Shown: positions 46,586 through 58,925, counted from the first letter of the stretch. The stretch is DNA of 64,000 nucleotides from Mytilinidion resinicola (GCF_010093595.1 NW_022985451.1:753956-817955); one strand, 5' to 3'. The notes: generated by a model from the sequence alone, not told the origin. A program made the numbers and translations.

Positions 46586-48380
46586 ATGGCCTCGGAAAAG
46601 GCCGAGCTAGAAGGCACTACGCCTAGGCCAGGCGTCTCTGATGCCTCAGATTCCGACGGGATTGAGGGTCTGCATAGCTCTACCGTCAACGAGACGGCAC
46701 TTCTGAGGAAGCTCGATGCGAGACTGCTTCCTGCAGTGTCAGTACTGTACTTGCTGTCTTTCCTTGACCGCAGTAATGGTAAGCGTTGTTGTACATGCCC
46801 ATATCGCTTGCGATGCTGACATTTGGATAGTTGGAAACGCACGTCTGGAAGGCTTGACTACAGATTTGGACATGAGTAAGGCTTTCACGTCATTCAAACA
46901 CCTCTTGTCAAGATTAACATCTCCAAAGCTGGAAACCAATACCTCACTGGTCTCACCCTGTACTTCATCGGTTATGTTCTCTTTGAGGTATGTTGTCCAT
47001 GTCCTCGTCATTTCACGTCCCCAACTGACCATTCCAGGTACCTTGCAACATCGTCCTCAAGCGCACAACGCCGAGGTTCTGGCTTCCTACCCTAACTTTA
47101 GTCTGGGGAATCGTAGCAACCCTGATGGGTGTCACACAGAACTTATCTGGCTTCTTCGCAGTCCGCTTCTTGTAGGTGCCAACCCCTTTGGAGCTGAACC
47201 ATGGCTGACTTCATAAGCCTCGGTGTGGCTGAGAGTGGTCTTTTTCCCGGCGTCGTATTCTATCTCTCCATGTGGTACAAGCGCAAAGAAAGACAGTACC
47301 GTATCTCTCTTTTCTTTAGTGCAGCCTCGTTAGCTGGTGCATTTGGAGGCATTCTTGCGTACGGTATCTCTAAAATGGGAGGAGTTGGCGGTTACAAAGG
47401 CTGGAGATGGATCTTCATCTTGGTAGGCTCAGTACATTCGTCATTGACATCAAAAGACTAACAGCATCTAGGAAGGGCTTCTAACAATTGTTGTTTCTGC
47501 CAGTGCCTATTTCTTCATCACGAACTATCCGTCAACCACCAAGTGGCTATCTGATGATGAGAGAAAATTCATCCATTCCCGCCTGAAGGCGGACAGCGAC
47601 GCTACTGAAGATGAAACGTTCCGCTGGGCAGAAGTGTGGCTTGCGGTGAAAGATGTTAAGGTCTGGCTTTATGGACTAGCTTTCCACACGCTGAGCTTGC
47701 CCCTTTACACACTATCTCTCTTCCTCGTAAGTCAATCCCATTCCAGCCTCTATCTCTCTACTAACCCAACTTGCCAGCCCACAATCATCAAAGGTATGGG
47801 CTACACCGCCGCCAACTCTCAGCTCCTGACCATTCCTCCGTACGCTCTCGCCACAATCCTCACCATCGCATGGGCCGTTCTCTCCGAAAGAAGCGGCCGC
47901 AGAGCCCCCTGGATCATTGCCTCGTCCATAATTGCAATCATTGGTTACATCATCCTCATCACCAACGATTCCCCCACGAAGCGTCCCGGCGTATCCTACA
48001 CTGGTGTCTTCTTCGCGGCTGCGGGCATCTATCCTTCAGTCGCGCTTTCCCTCTCTTGGCCCGCCAATAACGTCTCCGGCCAAACCAAGCGCGCAACCGC
48101 CAACGCGATGCAGATTTCCATCGGCAACCTCGGCGCTGTGCTGGGCACCCAGCTTTACCGCCCCAATACCGCGCCACGGTACCTCCTAGGGCACTCGTTT
48201 GCGCTGGGGTATCTGTGCCTGAATATTGTGGTTGTTGGTACTTTATGGATTGTGCTGAACAAGGAAAATAAGACGAAAAACTTGCATTTGGAGCAGAATC
48301 CGAATACGGCGGGTTTCTTGAATGATGATGTCGAGAAACATCGTGGAGATAGGCACCCGAGGTGGATGTTCAATGTGTAA
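46586..48380 (+). CDS. MFS permease, anion:cation symporter (Dal5-like) family
   Basis: Plasma-membrane transporter of the allantoate/vitamin/organic anion group. Seven exons, 46586-46778, 46831-46875, 46929-46987, 47038-47171, 47218-47422, 47472-47726 and 47778-48380, give 497 aa. All junctions are GT-AG. The motif LDRSNVGNARLEGL at the end of the first helix, GNQYLTGLTLYFIGYVLFE, FFLGVAESGLFPGVVFYLSM and WYKRKERQYRISLFFSAASL are the classic Dal5-family blocks. The central loop (KADSDATEDETFRWAEVWLA) is followed by the second six helices, for example NSQLLTIPPYALATILTIAW and SLSWPANNVSGQTKRATANA. The substrate cannot be read from sequence; allantoate, nicotinate or another carboxylate are possible. 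No linked metabolic genes. Confidence 0.92.
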
Positions 48381-49605
48381 AGTGGGAGTGTTGCGAGGTC
48401 TGCTTATTAGAGCTTAAGGTCTTTAAACTGTGTGGAGGGCCGGTGCTTTTAATAGAAGGGTATGTGTTGGATGTTACTTTTGGGCAGAGGCCGTAATGTA
48501 TGCATGTTGATTATACCCTGTGATCCAGGGGCTTTCGTCTCGTCGCAATAGTTTCACACTAATGAGCAATACCTTACGGTAATTTATCATCTGCCAGTGG
48601 GTCCCTCCTGTTTGCCTGTGATGGTATTCCAGATAGAATGGCACTAAACCTGTCGTATCCATCGCGTGGTATCTAGTGCAGACTCCTCCCGACGTCGGAT
48701 CTCATTTATTCCAGCTCAGTTTCATCAATCTTTCGTTTCATTCCATCCCAATTTAATCCACTTCATTACTTCGTCGCTTGTCTACAAAGGTATGACTTGG
48801 TCTGCTGTTCTCTCATCCCACGCGATTTGATTATTACACCCGCGAATACGTCGGGACGTATTCCGACATCGAAACGACTTGAAGCTTGATGAATACATCC
48901 AGTTTACTAAAGCATCCCTGCAAGTCAAGGGTTTATATGTTTGTTACTTCAACCAACCACCAACCAGCGTCTCCTGGAGTACATCGACTTTCCAACATCA
49001 TGCATGATTCGCCTGGTGTTTTGGGCCGCATGGGATCTTCCTGCATTGTCAATACACGGATAACTCAAAGGCATGAGAGCCCTTGCTCTGGATATCCTGG
49101 TTTCATTATACCTTATACCACTTGCAACGTCGTCATTGGTAGGGTGTACAATTTGGGGCAGGCACGCAGCTCAATTACTGTGAGCTAGAAAGGTCTTGAT
49201 GTAACTCATTCTCTCGCAAAGTTCATGTTAGAATCATGTTCTCAATGTCTTGTTCTCTACCTCAAGATGGTATGCTCTTCCATTCATTAGGACCACCGAA
49301 GCTCGCACTAATGATCTCAAAGCTACCATGGACAGCCAAGCTCCTCCTTGTGACCTCCCTCTTACGATCCCAATTACAAATTGATGCATGCGGAAAAGGT
49401 TTCGAAGAAGACTTTGCCGAGGAAGATTTACAGATTTGGTAGTGGTAGATGGGTTTGTGGGTGATCTTGCCCGGTCAATCTTACATAAAGTGATGAAAGA
49501 GAACGCGGAGTACGGCTATAGCGCATCATTGTAAGTCTGTAAGTATGTACACTCAGCTGCTGTTATTTGGGCTGCTTCTAGGAACTTTAGGAATGGAATT
49601 GTATC
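48381..49605. other. Intergenic, no gene seen
   Basis: About 1.2 kb. Small frames at 48886-49188 and 49236-49442 have no recognisable content. Confidence 0.4.
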
Positions 49606-50837
49606 ATGTCGACTGAGCTGATACCTCACCGGAACACTTCAAGCAGTGGCAGACCAGCGTCCACAGATAGCACCTCACTTCATATCAATCCTCCTCGAAG
49701 GACCCACTTTTCTTTTTCTGGAAGGTTCTTAAACCCTTCTTCACCCCCAGTCAGCCTCCAGGAAGTTAGAGTAGACACCAACCTCCTCGCACAACCTCCG
49801 CCTACGTTTCAGTCGGTACATGCACCACCTGCGGTACTGTATGACTCCCTGAAGGCCCTCACAGCAGCCCGCGAACCCAGCAATGGCGCCCACGAAGCGC
49901 GAACCACCGGCTGCCAAACGGACGAAGAGACCTCAGAAGCCCGAGTCATCAGTTAGTGCGCGGAAGAACAAGGTCCAGAAGAAAGTCTTCCCGCCTTGAA
50001 GCTTCATCGGAACAAGCTCGTCAATATCAATGCTCCTGAGGATGACGCTCGAATGATCATGTCAGTTAAATCTCAGTTTTCATATTTAGCCTCGCTCTCA
50101 AAATCATCTCCCACTTTTATTCAATGAAGATCCAGAATCATGAAGATGTATCATTTGTTCAACCCAAACCCTCACCATTTACGTATACACGGAGGTCGTT
50201 ACCAATAACTGACCATTTCTTTAGTGCTAAGCAAAATTCAATCGAGTCTCCACTGCTGCGGTTGCCAACGGAGATTCGTGGAATCATCTGGAAGTATGCC
50301 TGCGGTGGAAATCATATACACATCACCAACACGAGCTCGACGAACTATAGAACCCTCAGCTCGAGCGCCTCCGACAAGCTCTTCAACTCTGCTTACGCGC
50401 ACCCGGAGAATCATGAGAGCTTCTGCCGAGTTGTAAAGTCAGACTGCGGAGGCTTTAGATGCCAATTTCACGCCACCGACGTACACATCACAAACGTCCA
50501 GCGAACTTGCCGCCAAATATATGATGAGACCTGGAGCTACCCGTACACCTTGAACCAGTTCTCCTTTGATTCAGTAATGACTCTTCGCGTGTGGCTGAAG
50601 CAGCGAGTCGCTATCCAGAAGCGAGTTACCGAACGTCTCTGGTTGGATCTGGAACATATCAGTTTCTTATCAACGGTATGGATGAAATGTCTCAGCGGCG
50701 TGAAGGCTGTGGTGGTCTATTGCAAGGTTAGTCGTTCTACGGGATACAGTCACCTTGAAATAGAAATCTCCCAGGCCGTGACAGAGCTCAAGAAAAATCT
50801 TCGAGAGGGCTGCGACATCAAGCTTTTGGAGAACTAG
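49606..50837 (+). pseudogene. DUF7730-type protein, copy 1, broken frame
   Basis: The second exon (50225-50837) encodes the family block SIESPLLRLPTEIRGIIWKY, ACGGNHIHIT, then ENHESFCRVV, RTCRQIYDETWSYPYTLNQF and a C-terminal helix. It is joined by an intron of 164 bp (donor GTCAGT at 50061, acceptor TTTAG) to a conserved piece LPALKLHRNKLVNINAPEDD in frame with the ATG at 49606. That frame has a TAG at 49954-49956. In the tandem copy the corresponding position has an ATG followed by sense codons; here the ATG is ATC and the amber follows. Either it starts elsewhere (an MAPTKREPPAAKRTK frame begins near 49883 but ends out of frame) or it is decaying. Such fungal proteins resemble F-box-type leucine-poor domains; function unknown. 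Confidence 0.6.
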
Positions 50838-51621
50838 GAGTCCAAGCGCACAATTCACAAACACAGTCCTCCAATGCCCTACCGAGACCGGGAAAGCGAT
50901 GTCAATCTGTAGCTTGGGCGTTGGACCTTGATCACTTGCATATCTTCTCGACAAGACCGATTCGACTGCAATTTATCCACTCTCACCAAACCCCCCTTCT
51001 ACCCTCTCTCTTCCCAAAATCACAAGCCTAAGTATGCTACTGGACCTCCTTCAATCGAATGTCATTATCCTTCAGCGGCCATCATGGTGGATTTCAAAAG
51101 TTCTGGGTCATCACTTGCGAATGCTGCACGAAGTCGTTGGACTTTATTGCGAAAGGAGGTGCCAGGGCAACGTCTGGAGGTTTCTATGATACTTTCATTA
51201 TATCGATCCACTCTCATGAATCAATCTTTTCGATTCACAAATATCAATCCTGCGCTAAGTCAGTGATCTACCAATACGTCAATGCTATTTATGAGATGGT
51301 TTCGATAGCTTCACAAATATTCCAGTGACATTTATAACATTCGAGCATGTAAAGCGGGCTCAAATAACTGAGAAAAAGAAAGAAGAAGTATCAGAGGGAC
51401 TGATGGAAGTTGTGCTAGCTAACGAGTGATCTCTAGAAAGACCGAGAAGGCGAAGAAGGCTGCTGGTTTCCATTTCCAGACGGGCCCCTAGACGTCTCTG
51501 AAACACTCGCGAACCCTCTGGTCAGTCTGAAGCAAACCTTTCTTGGTCTAAATACTCACCACCGGTGCATGTGTGCTCTTGTAACGAGATCATTTCCAAA
51601 AATGGCACCCAGAAAACCCGA
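50838..51621. other. Spacer between the two DUF7730-type copies
   Basis: About 780 bp without a supported gene. The plus-strand frames at 50928-51328 overlap each other and have no motif. Confidence 0.4.
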
Positions 51622-52391
51622 ATGGTTCGGTGCGCAGCGGAAGAGAGGCCCCAAACGAAAAGTCGTCTTCCGCCCTTGAAGCGCCACAGAAACCAGCTTG
51701 TAAACTTGAATGCACCGGACGATGATGACCGAATCATATTGTAAGTCTCTACTTGTGACTCTCCACTCGATATTAGTGTCTTGCTAACTTGTGCTACAGG
51801 GCTAGACGGAACCAAATCGAATCACCATTGCTAAACTTACCAAAAGAAGTGCTCATCTTGATAAGGGAGTTCGCTTTTGGCGGACACCACATTCACATTA
51901 CGGGCATCGAGCTGGTAGGAGAAGTTGGATCGTGGGCATTTCCCGCTCAGCAGCAGCTTTCTCGGTCTCAGCGGCTGCCAGAAGAGACAGGTATTGTTCG
52001 GAAGAATAAGAAGCTCTACCACTACGTTTACCCAGATCCAGACAACCATGATAGCTTTTGCACAGTTGGGAACCTCAGAGAGACAGAAACGGCTCGACTT
52101 CACTTCCGCAATTGTGTATATAAGATTACTGGTCTGCGCTTTACAAACGGACTGAGAATCTGCAGGACGGTATACGATGAATATTGGCACATACCCTACG
52201 CGTTGAATCAGCTCTCCTTCAATAGGCCAGATACTATGGAGCTTTGGCTAGGCCGACGGCTTCCAGTACAAAAGCGAGTCTTCCAACGCGTTTGGCTCAA
52301 CCTTGCACGATCTCACCCATCACCTAGCTGTGGGCCTTTTTATCATTATTCACAGCTCTTAAGCAGATTGTCTGGCCTTGAAGGTTGTTAG
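51622..52391 (+). CDS. DUF7730-type protein, copy 2, C-terminus probably frameshifted
   Basis: Tandem paralogue of the gene at 49606. Exons 51622-51740 and 51800-52391 (intron GTAAGT to CTACAG) give 236 aa starting MVRCAAEERPQTKSRLPPLK. Shared blocks are RNQLVNLNAPDDDDRII, NQIESPLLNLPKEVLILIRE, FAFGGHHIHITG, DNHDSFCTVG and ICRTVYDEYWHIPYALNQLS, then RRLPVQKRVFQRVWLNLA. In copy 1 the next part reads LSGVKAVVVYC. Here the frame reads LSGLEGC and stops, while one base of shift gives LKVVRVYCG and continues about 30 codons to a stop near 52497. So the last part looks frameshifted. There is an alternative upstream ATG at 51602 in another frame. Confidence 0.65.
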
Positions 52392-52918
52392 GGTCTACTG
52401 TGGAGTCCTTCGTGCGATGGATATCGATCGTCAGCAGGCTGGCCGAATTTCCAACTTGCTGGTGGAGCAATCTAGAATGGCGTGGGATCATTTGTAGCCG
52501 AGTATTGCCGACGGAGCTTCAATTGAGCTTGTAGGGAACTAGGGATGATATGTACGTTGGGGCTCGTAGGTAAGAAGTCGCGACAGCGGCTCACTAGAAT
52601 GTGGTGTTGAGTTGGCTTGACTCCAGCTCTTCTTCAATAGCACAGCTTCCGAGCCGCAACAACTCTTTTGATGTCGGGAACACTTGATTCGTAGTTGAAA
52701 TGGTGAGGAAGATGTGGTTCGCTCCGCTGAGACGGTCGATCTCGATGGAAAACAAGATCTTAGCGGAGATCTCTTTCGCGTTCTAGCGAATGCCTGGGGT
52801 CATGCGGGGAACCCGGTAGAATAAAGAGGGGGTGAGTTTACGAAAGATGCCACGGTGCAGGTTCACGCAGAGCTTACCCTTACGATATACCACATACAGA
52901 CTCATCCTAACGTCGAGC
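52392..52918. other. Spacer before the ABM gene, including the copy 2 frameshifted tail
   Basis: About 530 bp. The first 105 bp continue the DUF7730 frame after a one-base shift. The rest holds no supported gene. Confidence 0.4.
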
Positions 52919-53421
52919 ATGGCCATCTCGTTACTCAACACGATCACCCCAAAGGAGGGCAAGCTAGATATTGTAAGACCGAGATTTCTACCCCTGCCGC
53001 TTCCAGGGATCTAGGGTCTTCTGGATATGCAGAAGCATCCAGATCGATATAGAAACAACCGGTTGGGTTTCTTGAGCGTTAGGACACGCTAACTCATCAA
53101 TACAGGTGAAGGAAGCGATTCTGAAATTCATGGATTTCACGACGCAGAAATATCCCGACTGTCTTGGCGCCGAGCTGTTGTATGATGAAGATGGCGAACA
53201 GCTTGTTTTGATCATGGCGTAAGTCGAAATTCTTCACTGCTGCAAATTACTCTCCATTATGACTTATATTTCTAACTTGCACAAGTTTCAAGACCCAAGA
53301 CTCTATTAATACCTTTCTTCGGGAACCATACGTGCTCAGTCTCAAAAAAGGGCTCCCAGCGGAGAGCGTGGACAGTATGGAAGTAACAACGTATGAACGA
53401 GTTGGCAATTTCTCAAGATGA
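52919..53421 (+). CDS. Small ABM-type (antibiotic biosynthesis / quinol) monooxygenase
   Basis: Three exons, 52919-52972, 53106-53218 and 53286-53421, give 100 aa, the normal size for this dimeric alpha/beta-barrel family. No single open frame shows it. The order of elements is typical: first strand MAISLLNTITPKEGKLDI, helix VKEAILKFMDFTTQKYPDCL, strands GAELLYDEDGEQLVLIM, the helix TQDSINTFLREPYVLSL, and the last strand MEVTTYERVGNF. Intron 1 (133 bp) and intron 2 (67 bp) are GT-AG with CTAAC-like branch points. Such proteins act as cofactor-free oxygenases on quinols or polyketides, or simply as stress proteins; the substrate is unknown and no pathway genes adjoin. Confidence 0.75.
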
Positions 53422-54551
53422 GCGGGTAGTGTGGTCAATGAAATCTGCGGCGATTATACAATCTGTTACAGTCCTCCCTGCACTCTGTTCCGCCATTGCG
53501 CCGCCCTGACCGTCTACCCGTACTGTCTAACTCTATCACTCTCTGTTTTTCGCACTTCTTCTTTAGCCACATCGCGCATAAGACGCAAACTTCGAGCATA
53601 CGCATCTACAAACCTACTCTCGTCCCAAAACATGGCATACATGTCTCTTCTTTCAAGCCAGCAACTTACCTTCCGGCGTCGAGTCAGCCCGGTCGAATCA
53701 ACCCGAAAACTTGCGCGGAAAATCTGACAGCATCGAGACGTAGGGCGTGCGAGACTTCCACACAATCCTGGAAATGGGACGTTTGATTCTGAGCGATTCT
53801 CGGCTGGAACTCCGCAGAAGGAGAACTATCGAAAGATTCAAATGCTTTTTCTAAGGATCGTCTAGGTGGCAGAAACAAATGCAGCATGGAATGCCGAAGC
53901 GCCACACCCACGAGTCAGAAAAATGGCAGATAGACCAACAACCAATCAAATGCTTCAAACGTGCGAAAAGGCGCCCTCTAGCCGCAACAGGAAGGTCAAA
54001 CTCACCCGGCCCTCTCGCATTTCCGCGCTACAACTCGTCCGGCGGGCCTCGTCCCTAGTTTCCACGGCATTTTCCCTCGCCTTTCCAAACTATCACTCTC
54101 CCTGCATCGGCATTGACATCAGCCTTATGCATATTGAGGGAGTTCTCCATGAAGCTAGCCCCTGTATTCATAGTCTCCGACGGAGTTTATCCCGAGTTCG
54201 ATCGCTCGCATGAGGCGGCTCAGTGGCGATCGCTTCTGGGGCGGCTTTTTGGTCGCCGCTTCAGCCTCCTCCGTCTTTGCATCTGCCACCTCGGGGCTAG
54301 GTAGGGACGTGTTTGGGGTGATAGCATGCCGTTCCCACATGGCTGGAGTATGCAGGAGGTGTGACAGCGTGGGGCTCGCTCCGTTATATCTGCTGCAGAG
54401 ACGCGTCAGGTCTGGCCTAACAGCTCAGACTGCTTGCTCTCGAAACTCTACCTTCATTTTCCTCGACGAAGGTGATTTAATTACTGTCATGATATACGAT
54501 TCCGTCCTTTTCTAAGCTTTCAGGCGGCTCGACCGCCCCACGGCTTCCTTA
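53422..54551. other. Intergenic, no gene seen
   Basis: About 1.1 kb with several short overlapping frames on both strands and no recognisable protein. Probably the promoter region of the rhodopsin-like gene. Confidence 0.4.
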
Positions 54552-55858
54552 ATGGAGTCCAATCCTTCCCATATCGACCTTTCAGCGAGCCGGCAGCCTC
54601 AGATATGGGCGGCGATAGGCACAACATACGCCCTGGCTGTAATCTGCGTAGCTCTCCGGTTCCTCGCTCGACGACTGGTCAAGTTCACATTCTGGCTGGA
54701 CGACTGGCTTGTACTTGGGGCTTTAGCCATCTTGACCGCACTCATTATCGAGACGAAGTACTGGACCGACGCTGGAATGGGTCGACATGTTGCCAGTTTC
54801 CCACCCGCAGAGATCCCAGGAGTTTACGAGAAGTTCTTCAAGGGCTTGTTCATGGGCTGGATCATCTACATCGCCGCTATTTGCGTCGTCAAGTTCTCGG
54901 TGCTTGCGTTCTACTGGCGTATCTTCCAGTACACCTCGATTCGTATCCCGATCTGGATCCTCACTGGCATCACTGCGTGCTGGGGCTTGTCAACCGTAAG
55001 TAGTTCTTCATCCATCCAATCTTTTCGAACACACCTGACTCTCCTCAGATCCTCGTCATAATCTTCCAATGCACCCCCATCTCCTCCTTCTGGTCCACCC
55101 CCCAAGGCCCCGCCGTTACCTGCTCCATAAACTACAACGCCTTCTTCATCAGCTCCGCCATCCCGCACATCCTCACCGATGTCGCCATCCTGTGCCTCCC
55201 GCTCCCCTACATCTTCACCATCCAACGCCCGCTGCCCCAGAAACTCGCCATCACCGCCATCTTCATGCTCGGCGGCTTCGTCGTCGTCATCGCTATTTTA
55301 CGGTTGGTGTATCTAGCAGCTGACTCGACCGATGACTTGGACGTCACGTGGGCATTCGTCAACGTCGCGATCTGGACGAACTGCGAGTGCTCGGTCGCGG
55401 TGGTGTCGGCGTGCTTACCGAGCTTGAGGCCGGTGATGCAGTGGGTGTTCACGGGCTCGCCGCACTCGAAGGCTGGGTCTAGTGAAGGGAGGCCGGTGGT
55501 CTCGTTGCCGTCGTGGCGGTCTAGTCGGTCGCGCTCTAATCACGGAATTCAGGAGCCGCCGGCTTGTATCGTCAAAGAGGGCCCGCGGCATCAGTATCGC
55601 TTCGTGCATGTCAGTGCTGCGGAAGAGACGCCGAGGTGCAATATCGTGACAACTAGGAGGTTGTCGCATGATGGGTTTGGCTTCGTGACTCTCGGGGCGT
55701 CGGAGACGGAGCTCGCGCGTGGTTCTTCGGAAAGCGCGGTGCGTGGAGGGAGTGGTCGATCGGATCTCGAATCGGTGGGTTCGTCGAAGCATACGGATAG
55801 GAGTTCAGAATTGGGGAAAGCTAGGTGGGATATGTATGACTTCTGTGATGATTTATGA
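54552..55858 (+). CDS. Fungal rhodopsin-like seven-TM integral membrane protein
   Basis: Two exons, 54552-54995 and 55049-55858, joined by a 53-bp GT-AG intron, give 417 aa. Seven hydrophobic helices fill the first 270 residues, for example IWAAIGTTYALAVICVALRF, LVLGALAILTALIIE, IPIWILTGITACWGLST, ILVIIFQCTPISSFW and LAITAIFMLGGFVVVIAILR. The family signature segments FWLDDWLVLGA, GMGRHVASFP, LAFYWRIF and PISSFWSTPQGPAVTCSINY are present. The C-terminal tail of about 130 residues is cytoplasmic and Ser/Arg-rich. The family is the PTH11-like or fungal rhodopsin-domain group, thought to sense external signals, but without a known ligand and without a CFEM domain here. It ends convergent to the AA14-like gene. 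Confidence 0.87.
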
Positions 55859-56083
55859 GCGTTATGTTAGGAAATTGGGAAAGCAGGATGACTAAGACAT
55901 GCACGTTAAGCATAAGCGATTAGAGTTGCGAGAAGATATGATGTGTGATAATGTATATACAGATGAAAAAATCGTGAAGAGCCGTCAATGCTCGGTGCCC
56001 AATCCTCTAGTGTAGAGTAAAAATACAGGTTCAAAAGATGTCGGAACCATCAAGCGTGATAGAATGGATGAATAGCGATGCTT

Positions 56084-57391
56084 TTAGTGAATAGTCACGT
56101 ATTGAACATTCGTGATCGTGATGGTTTCCTGGGAGCAGAGTTCGGCAGCATTCGTCGAAGCATGATGATGGTGGCTGTGCGTGATGGTAGGGGGTTGGGC
56201 GGTGATGGTCGAGATGACTGTGGAGATGGACACCGAAGAGACTGAAACGATCGCTGAGCTGCTGACCTCGACCGCAGACACCACCGTCGAGCTCGCAGCA
56301 GGTGCGGTGCCATAGCCAGTTGTTCCGAACACAGCGCTTGTGCTGTTGCCAGGGATGGGGTAGTATGGCGAAGCTGTCGAAGAGCTGACCGTAAAAGCGG
56401 GTGCTGACGCAACGGGAGCAGAAGAAGATGAAACAGTGGCAGCCTCAGAGGCCACCGCCGAGCTCGCAGCAGCGACAGTAGAAGCAGCCGAGGAGTAAAT
56501 GGGAGTAGTTGAAGAAGGAACTGTAGTGCCCTCTTCAAAGATATCGTTCTGTGCGCCATTGCTCCATCCCATCTTCTCGCTGTACGAAGGGTACTCCCAA
56601 GCCCCAAGCTCAACATTGTTCCCCTCCGCCTGATTCCAAACAACCATTTGCTTAGCGCCCTTAACGCACTTGCTCGCATCATCGGGACAGTATACGGGGG
56701 TTTGCCCCTTAGCAACGGGTATGGTGGACGTAGCGCCAGTGACGTTGCATCGATAGCCGGCCATGTACATATTCGGCTGTCCGCAACCGTTGGGGACCCA
56801 AAGCCAGGCGCAGTGACAGCCGCCAGGAGGGCAAGCGGGCAGCGCAGCGGGGACAGAGAATGAAGCTAGACGTTTCCATGGCGTGTGAGCAGCTACGGTA
56901 AAGACGACGAGGTTTTCGCTTGTCACGTCAGAGAGTTCGGAGTTGTAAGAGATGGCGAACGCGGAGCCAGCGGCCATGGTCTGGTTGTTCGTGTGTAAAG
57001 CCCCGGTCCCGTCCGTGATACACTCTGGGGGGTTACCTGGCCCGGACCAGTCCTCAGGGTGCTCTTTGCCATCGGGCCAAATGGATGTGAATTTGCCATC
57101 GTAGGAGAGAGTGGTCTGCGCACGATTGTGGGCCATCTCGACCTCGAAGGAACCGCCGGCAGGTAATTCGAGGATGTCGCCTTCGTCTGGGGGATAGGCG
57201 TCGCAGCCACGATCGTGTTGGAACCACCAGTCGGCTTTCGCGAGGTTGTAGAGTGGGTTGACGGCAGTGTTGGTGTTGGGGGCATCTTCGTGAGAAGTTC
57301 CATTAATGCAGTACATGCCTTTGACCCAGGGCACGGTGTGGGCGGTTGCCAAGCTGGCGAGGACGAATGGGAGGAGAGTTTGGAAATGCAT
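56084..57391 (-). CDS. AA14-like copper lytic polysaccharide monooxygenase, secreted
   Basis: Single exon of 435 aa. The signal peptide [17 protein letters not shown] ends exactly before His18, so the mature protein begins [16 protein letters not shown], as copper LPMOs need. The AA14 pattern follows: [92 protein letters not shown] and [16 protein letters not shown]. Likely copper ligands with His18 are His133 and Tyr209 (inference by order, not by structure). Even numbers of Cys suggest disulfides. A Ser/Thr/Ala-rich linker (about 290-400) ends in a histidine-rich HSHHHHAS and a short tail, with no GPI signal. AA14 members were described on xylan associated with cellulose; activity here is untested. 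Confidence 0.82.
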   Translation of the reverse strand: MHFQTLLPFVLASLATAHTVPWVKGMYCINGTSHEDAPNTNTAVNPLYNLAKADWWFQHDRGCDAYPPDEGDILELPAGGSFEVEMAHNRAQTTLSYDGKFTSIWPDGKEHPEDWSGPGNPPECITDGTGALHTNNQTMAAGSAFAISYNSELSDVTSENLVVFTVAAHTPWKRLASFSVPAALPACPPGGCHCAWLWVPNGCGQPNMYMAGYRCNVTGATSTIPVAKGQTPVYCPDDASKCVKGAKQMVVWNQAEGNNVELGAWEYPSYSEKMGWSNGAQNDIFEEGTTVPSSTTPIYSSAASTVAAASSAVASEAATVSSSSAPVASAPAFTVSSSTASPYYPIPGNSTSAVFGTTGYGTAPAASSTVVSAVEVSSSAIVSVSSVSISTVISTITAQPPTITHSHHHHASTNAAELCSQETITITNVQYVTIH

Positions 57392-58925
57392 GATGAATAT
57401 GAAGATTTTAGTGGATGGATGGCGCTTTCAAAAAAATTGAGCTGATTTAGCAATGAAGGAATGGGCGTGAAAAGAGTGTCGGCAGTCTATGCCATGTAAC
57501 GAACGTGAAGATGAAAAGAATGAATGACTGAGGTGGAAATGTCTTCAAGACGTTCTCACTACTGGATGGAGTTGTAAGTGTGATAGCGAAGGTAGTGTAT
57601 AAGTAGGCGCATTTTCATGGCATCTCGTACGAATAGGGGCTGGCGTCAGCGCAAGCCTCATGTCACACCAGGCACTGCGTCTTAGCATCCTAGGCCAAAC
57701 TGTTAGAATTCTGATGAGTAACTCAGATAAATGCTTAATGACGCATATGGGCGTAGTTTAGGACGAGAACGGTGAGTCTTGAAACTCGTGAAGTGGAGAA
57801 AGTTGTGGTTCTCGCAGCCGCCTTCGTGTCGTGTTGAAAGATTGACACAGCGCTTGGCAGGAGACGGTCGAATGAGAAGATGCGACATTTGCGAATCCGA
57901 GGTGATCTCCGTTTGGAAACATTGCAGCGCGTTTCATTCATTTGATTAAGGGCGTTGTTTCGGGATCCCACCGGGAAGCTTAACCGAATTCGATATGTAG
58001 GACGTTCAAAGCTCATGCCCTTTTGTGCCCTTGTCTCAGATGACTGATCAGTAAGTACATCTAAGGATCGTAATAACCATGGGTCCAACGCGAAAGAAGA
58101 TGGAGATAGTACACAGTAAAAGGGGAGATTCTGGCTAGAGTCTGTCTACTTTCAGCTAGCCTATGCACGTGCCAACCCCTACAACAACCTCATCTCATTT
58201 TTCCACCATATCTCATCACCATTATGACCCAATTCCTGCATCTCAATAACGCTCAGCACAAGCCTTCTATAAGATCATGGTATTATTTCCATCGATGAAG
58301 CTACAAGCCCGTTTTCGCGGCCTCGAAATGAGGAGATCCGATCGATACGAGTCCAGTCAGAACATATTACTCCCCGTCTACGCTTCCCTTCATGTTCTTC
58401 GTTTGATGTTTTACCTAACGAATTCAACTAAAGCCAGATATGAATCTTTCGATCAATTTTCTTTGAACGGCTAGTAGCATCATGAGCACTTCTAAATTCG
58501 TCCGTCAAGGTCAACAAACCTTGCGCGGCGATTGGGCGTAAGCATGTGGCTGTAGCACACGCAGGTCAGGCAAGCACTGCGGCTCTCTTTGATTCAAAAG
58601 AGACTGGCCGTATTGCTGCTGTAGCTTTGGAGGTACCAGAAGTCCACCGAAGACTCTAGATACCCCAACACCAAGTTTCCCCTCATGCTGCTTTGTGTTG
58701 CAGATGCTGCTCTATACATCTCGTATCAAACAGTAGGTTCAAAATTCGTTGCTCTTTGTAGAACCCAAGCATCCATAGACACTTTGTTTGTGTCCATTGC
58801 CCAGATAAACTGTGGCACGATTGTCCGTACATTTCATAAGAAGCGCGATAGATGAAAAGTCTACCGCAAAGCTCGCTCTTGCAATCTCGCCACAAGTGAA
58901 ATACAGAAAGCAGAAGCGAAAAGCC
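57392..58925. other. Intergenic, no gene resolved
   Basis: About 1.5 kb upstream of the AA14-like and ankyrin-AAA genes, which are divergent. A 57-codon frame at about 58490-58670 without a start is open but unrecognised. The frame of the ankyrin-AAA gene is open back to about 58812 without an ATG. Confidence 0.4.

Noticed and set aside
49840..49890. Possible 49-bp intron in DUF7730 copy 1 that would avoid the TAG
   Set aside because: Splicing GTACAT to CTCACAG puts the frame on a different stop (after VFPP), so it does not restore the conserved reading.
58490..58670. 57-codon open frame containing KHVAVAHAGQASTAALFDSK
   Set aside because: No start codon, no recognised family, and this length is expected by chance.
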